From Bolinopsis microptera (Eukaryota; Ctenophora; Tentaculata; Lobata; Bolinopsidae), in assembly GCF_026151205.1 (NCBI RefSeq), contig NC_087082.1:4257408-4321407 (forward strand): DNA of 64,000 nt. The letters run 5' to 3'. A model generated the notes under the pieces. The model made no database searches. It was not told where the DNA came from and saw only the letters and a program-made list of their open reading frames with translations. A program made the position numbers and the translations under genes. Numbering within the stretch: the first letter of the stretch is position 1; each line of letters begins with the position of its first letter. Below are positions 60,210 to 64,000 of this stretch, piece after piece.

Positions 60210-63200
60210 CTAGATACATTGGCTAGTGTTGGGTGGGATCATGAATTTATCGTAAGAGTTATCCCCTTGGTAATTCTCATCAGTTAGCACCATATTCATA
60301 AGAGTTTCTTTGTATAACTTAGAAAATTTCTTAACGTCGTCACACTCTCTAAGGGACTTTGGTAATATGTTCCAGGCCTTAGTTCCTAGATAGTTAAACT
60401 CCTTGTGAGATCTTGATTTAGGAGTATAAAGATTGCAGTTTTCTGCCTCACGTGATCCACCAGAAATATACGAGAATTTCCCGATAAAATGCTTTGGACA
60501 TGTTTCATTGATTATACGGTACATATATGAGCTAAGATGAACCTGTCGTCTCAAATGGAGAGGAAGCCATCCCATATTTTTGTATACATTAACCGACCTC
60601 TCTCTGATGTTTACATCTAGGGCTATTTTAGCAACCTTTTTGTACATGATATCTAACTCTCCTAGTCGTTTTTTATATGTTCTTGACCAGATGGTGTCTA
60701 AGTAGTCAAAATGTGGCAACATAAGTGCATTAGCAAACATCTTCCTGAACTTAAGAGGGAGAAGTTTTTTTGATCTATACATAGCACCAATTCTTTTGGA
60801 TATCTTTTTCTTAATGTTATCAATATGTTCATTAAATGTCAATCTGCTGTCAACTATAAGTCCAAGGTACTTATGGGATTTAGTTTCACAGATTACCAAA
60901 GTAAGGTCATCACAAATTTCAACAAGGATGGCATCAAGGTTAGGCTTAGAGTCAAGGATCATTAGTTTTGTTTTTTCATTATTCAGGGATAGTTTATTAG
61001 CCTGAAGCCATCTGATAACTAATTTCAACTCTTGTTTGATGTTACCATAGTTTCCTCTAGATATATTGTCAAAATATAATGCACCGTCATCAGCAAATAG
61101 ATAAGGTTTAGAAAATAGGCATGCATTAGGCAGGTCATTGATAAAAATGCTGAATAGAATTGGTCCTAATATACTTCCTTGAGGCACTCCAGAGTTCAAT
61201 GAATGTAAACTGCTTATCCTACTCCCAACTCTAGTTTGCTGTAATCTATCTGTGAGGAAGCTCCTAAACCAGCTCAATGCAGTATCTTTTATTCCATAAT
61301 GCTTCAGCTTTTGAATGAGAATATCATGGTTAACAGTATCAAATGCCTTTCTGATGTCCAGGAAGATAATTGCAGGATGCTTGGCACTGTTCTTAGCAGT
61401 AAATATACGATCAAACAGATCTAACATGAGATAAGTTGTAGAGTGATCTTTACGGAAACCATATTGATGCTCTGAAAGTATTCCCTTTTCATCAAGATAT
61501 TGAGTCAGTTGGGAGTTCACACAAAATTCGATGCACTTTCCAAGAATCGGTAAAATTGAGATTGGTCGATAATTACTAGGATTCTCAGTATCACCATCCT
61601 TATGGATTGGGGTGACTTTTGCAACCTTGCAGCTGTTTGGCATGATGCCACTGGATAAACTCAAATTTACAAGATGTGTTAATGGAGCAATAAATGCAGG
61701 TAAAATTTGTCTAAACACTCTCAATGGTATATGATCATTAGTGGATTTGCTACAAGGGATACTTGCCACATAGTCTAAGATATTGGACTCAGTTATTTCA
61801 GTAAAGCTATTCAAGCTGGTCTCGTTGTCAATCTGCTCATTTTGTAGATAAGATAGAAATTCATTTTCATTTTCCAGCTGCACTTCTGCTTGGATCTTTG
61901 GACCTATTTCAGCAAAATATTTATTGGTGGTTTCAGCATCAAGATTGTTATTGATATTGTTAGCTTTAACAGGCAGATTTGATGCTGTCTTTATCGTTTT
62001 CCATACACCCTTTAGATCATTCATGGCACACTTGGCTTTCAGTTCTATTGCTAAGTTAGTCTTCCTATTAATTCTAGACAAATAGGTTGAATAGTTTCTC
62101 TGCCGTTTATATGCCATCCATAATGAGTCACATTTATTACAGTGTATAAGACCATTTGGATGTATACGTCTGTTCTTGTTGTGTGTTAAAAATTTACGGT
62201 AAAGTTTCCCTTTCAATTTCTTACTTTCTAAAAATTCTGGAGATGGCTTATGGATGTAATCACTATGGCACTTAATTTGTTTAATTGGACAGAAGTGATC
62301 ATAGTAGTGATCAATATGTTCGTTTAAACCATCAACTGCATCATTCAGACTAGTTGAATCTATTATTGGTCTATAATCACAGGTTTCCAAAAATTCTTTA
62401 AGAGCAGTAACATTCATTTTGCTGTGATCTCTTATTAGTAACTTCTTGAATTTTGAGGCCTTATGCACATTGAAATCGACAATGAACTTTACGACCTGAT
62501 GATCTCCTATACAATCATCAAGGACTTTGCAGTCAAGAAACTTGGAGTAAGTGTTTGTTATGACAACATCGATTGTGGTCTTTGTGATTCTGTTTCCTAG
62601 TTGTAATGCGGGTAATATCCTGAACTACCTGTACCATTCCAAACATTTTCATTGTAATGTCTAATTTCTTATAGTTCATACTGCTGATGTTGTTTTGGTC
62701 TACATTTACATCACCCAGCCAAATAACATTCTTACTTCCTATACTCATCATGCAGTCTGTCATATAATCTAAAAATTTGTCAAGAGGACTAAACAACTCA
62801 GATCTGTAGAAACAGCAGATGAAAATATTGCAATCTGTAAGATGGATCCAAATAGCCTCGATTTGGTCATATTGCAAAACTAAGTTTAGTTGAATCATTT
62901 TAAACTTTATGTGCTCACTGATGAGAATGCCACATCCCCCATGACCATTGTCGTTAGGACGGTCTTTGCGGATAAAAGTAAAATTCTTGGGTAGGTTTAG
63001 ACTGGCTGAGTCAATATCCGACTTAAGATTTGTTTCATTCAGGCATAAAACATCTAATTTCTCTTTCCAGATTAGATCTTGGATTTCAAGACATTTTGGC
63101 ATACCTGTTAGTCCTCCCTGCATGTTGCAATGTCCCACTGCAAGCTTTTTGGCTTGGTATGAAACTGTGATTTTACTAATGCACGGGTTAATGCAAGAAC

Positions 63201-63237
63201 TGCTGTGAGAGCATGAAAATTTTTCCAATTTATGCTG
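60210..63237 (-). pseudogene. LINE ORF2: APE-type endonuclease and reverse transcriptase, one frameshift
   Basis: The endonuclease part (from about 63140) shows GHCNMQGG, LCLNETNLKSD, GHGGCGILIS, FYRSELFS and WLGDVNVD. Near 62590-62605 the frame shifts by one base; the next frame carries the endonuclease histidine (CIGDHQ) and runs without a stop to 60210. The reverse transcriptase shows NYRPISILP, LDIRKAFDTVNH (motif A), SGVPQGSILGP and FADDGALYF, with the catalytic FADD in place of the usual YADD. After it come GWLPLHLRRQVHL and a conserved LINE C-terminus (NILPKSLRECDDVKKFSKLY). The single shift is the only break I see, so the copy is young. The start codon is not clear; an in-frame stop lies at 63238-63240. 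Confidence 0.88.
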
Positions 63238-63387
63238 CTATAAACTTGTCAGAATAAGATAAATTGCAGAACTGGCAAATTTGTATGAGATAATAACAAA
63301 ACTTTCTAAAACTTCAATAAACATGAGGAACAATGTGTAATTATCCCTTATCTAGATGAAATAAATGTTAACAATCTTTCTGAAAAT

Positions 63388-63715
63388 TCAAACTTGCTTA
63401 TGGGCCCAATACTTCAGAAATTTAGCAAGTCGAATAACACCGCTTGTATTGAGGTGACAGTTATCAGATATTTTTGCAGATGGTCTGGCAAAATAAAATT
63501 CTTTCCTGAATCCACTTCTATTATAGTTAAATAAATTATGGGTGCTAATTTAATTAAAACAAGAATCTTTGCTACACATATCCTTAATAACCTTATTCAG
63601 CTCTGCCACAACATCATTGCGGCCTTTTGTACTCCTGGGAAGAATATTGAGAACATTAATTGTTGCATTCGGATACACTGACTTGAGATAATTTAAGAGA
63701 TTACTAAAGGAAAAC
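63388..63715 (-). pseudogene. LINE ORF1 remnant with SGNH/GDSL-type esterase C-terminus
   Basis: The reading frame shows VLNILPRSTKGRND, YFARPSAK, and CHLNTSGVIRLAKFLKYW, the pattern of the last third of SGNH-type domains in ORF1 of CR1 and L2 LINEs (asparagine/histidine block HLN-x2-G). A TAA stop interrupts it near 63552; the frame continues on both sides. The natural end is TGA at 63388-63390. The N-terminal part is missing because the element is truncated. Confidence 0.75.
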
Positions 63716-64000
63716 AAATTAGGAAAACAAATTTAAATTTTGGTATTTATTAATAACAATCAAAACATATCATATCATAAAAATAAAGCCGTGCGTTGGT
63801 TGACTGCCTCAGTAAGGTGAATAATTTAAGCTTGAAGGTGCCCTGCGCATTTACAGAACCTTATGCGGCGCTCACATATTCATGAGGACCTGTGAGCGCC
63901 AAATTTAATTTAAAGTTTCTAGAAATCATACATCACTACGAGTTACTCATGCTTTGGGATTATAAGAGTGCGGATTGTCAGGTATTTCATTCATTCATAC
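63716..64000 (-). mobile_element. 3' end of another LINE copy, running off the window
   Basis: The last 100 bp (about 63762-63815) match the element end at 54268-54330: CTGCCTCA, GCGT-GG-TGA, CGGCTTTAT, TATGATATG in order on the minus strand, then AATAAA. It closes with a doubled AATTTGTTTTCC tail at 63712-63735. A perfect 10-bp stem (GGCGCTCACA / TGTGAGCGCC) lies at 63868-63900. The coding part must lie beyond position 64000. Confidence 0.5.

Larger units (their letters stand above)
59593..63715 (-). mobile_element. CR1/L2-like LINE, 5'-truncated, 4.1 kb
   Basis: On the minus strand: the end of an ORF1 with an SGNH-type domain (63715-63388), a spacer of about 150 bp, ORF2 with endonuclease and reverse transcriptase (63237-60210), a 3' UTR with a 63-bp segment repeated twice (about 59813-59938), and a (TTTA)n tail at 59593-59612. 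A short tandem tail in place of poly(A) and an esterase-type ORF1 fit the CR1/L2 group. It was cut short at its 5' end, where it meets the tail of another LINE (63716). Confidence 0.8.

Overview
This is a window of AT-rich nuclear DNA from an invertebrate animal. The evidence is spliced genes with GT-AG introns, a signal peptide peptidase gene close to the vertebrate one, a bursicon-like cystine-knot hormone gene, several classes of metazoan retrotransposon (Penelope-like, CR1/L2-like LINE with an SGNH-type ORF1, LINE with RNase H, tRNA-derived SINE, solo LTR) and TTAGGG-type telomere repeats inside a small transposon. The clade cannot be fixed from the sequence alone. There is no sign of bacterial or organellar DNA.

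Layout. 0-7 kb: a 5'-truncated Penelope-like element (reverse transcriptase plus GIY-YIG endonuclease) among inverted and direct copies of its terminal repeats, then a TA-flanked dispersed repeat. 7.65-8.49 kb: a non-autonomous DNA transposon with a TTAA target duplication. 10.0-11.0 kb, minus strand: a three-exon gene for a secreted 11-cysteine, bursicon-like hormone. 11-38 kb: mostly unannotated DNA holding a 371-bp transposon filled with telomere repeats (16.4-16.8 kb), a solo LTR (23.5-23.8 kb), a 35-bp minisatellite of about 48 copies (24.8-26.5 kb) and two motif clusters that look like promoter elements (33.7 and 37.5 kb).

38.6-52.2 kb, minus strand: a complete signal peptide peptidase gene (HM13/SPP), 12 coding exons and 367 residues, both catalytic aspartates and the PAL motif intact, ending in a KKxx ER-retrieval signal. 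Its introns are loaded with transposons. One intron shows a clear nested insertion: a TTAA-flanked element carrying about 100 perfect CCT triplets interrupts a decayed LINE. Another holds a 614-bp hAT-like element with a perfect 8-bp target duplication and a 27-G run.

52.8-64 kb: transposon-rich DNA upstream of HM13. It holds a tRNA-derived SINE with target duplications, pieces of at least three LINEs, and a 2.7-kb foldback-like element whose arms of about 320 bp enclose an 11-bp minisatellite that changes orientation near its right arm. The best candidates for something not described before are the telomere-repeat transposon, the foldback/minisatellite element and the CCT-bearing TTAA element.
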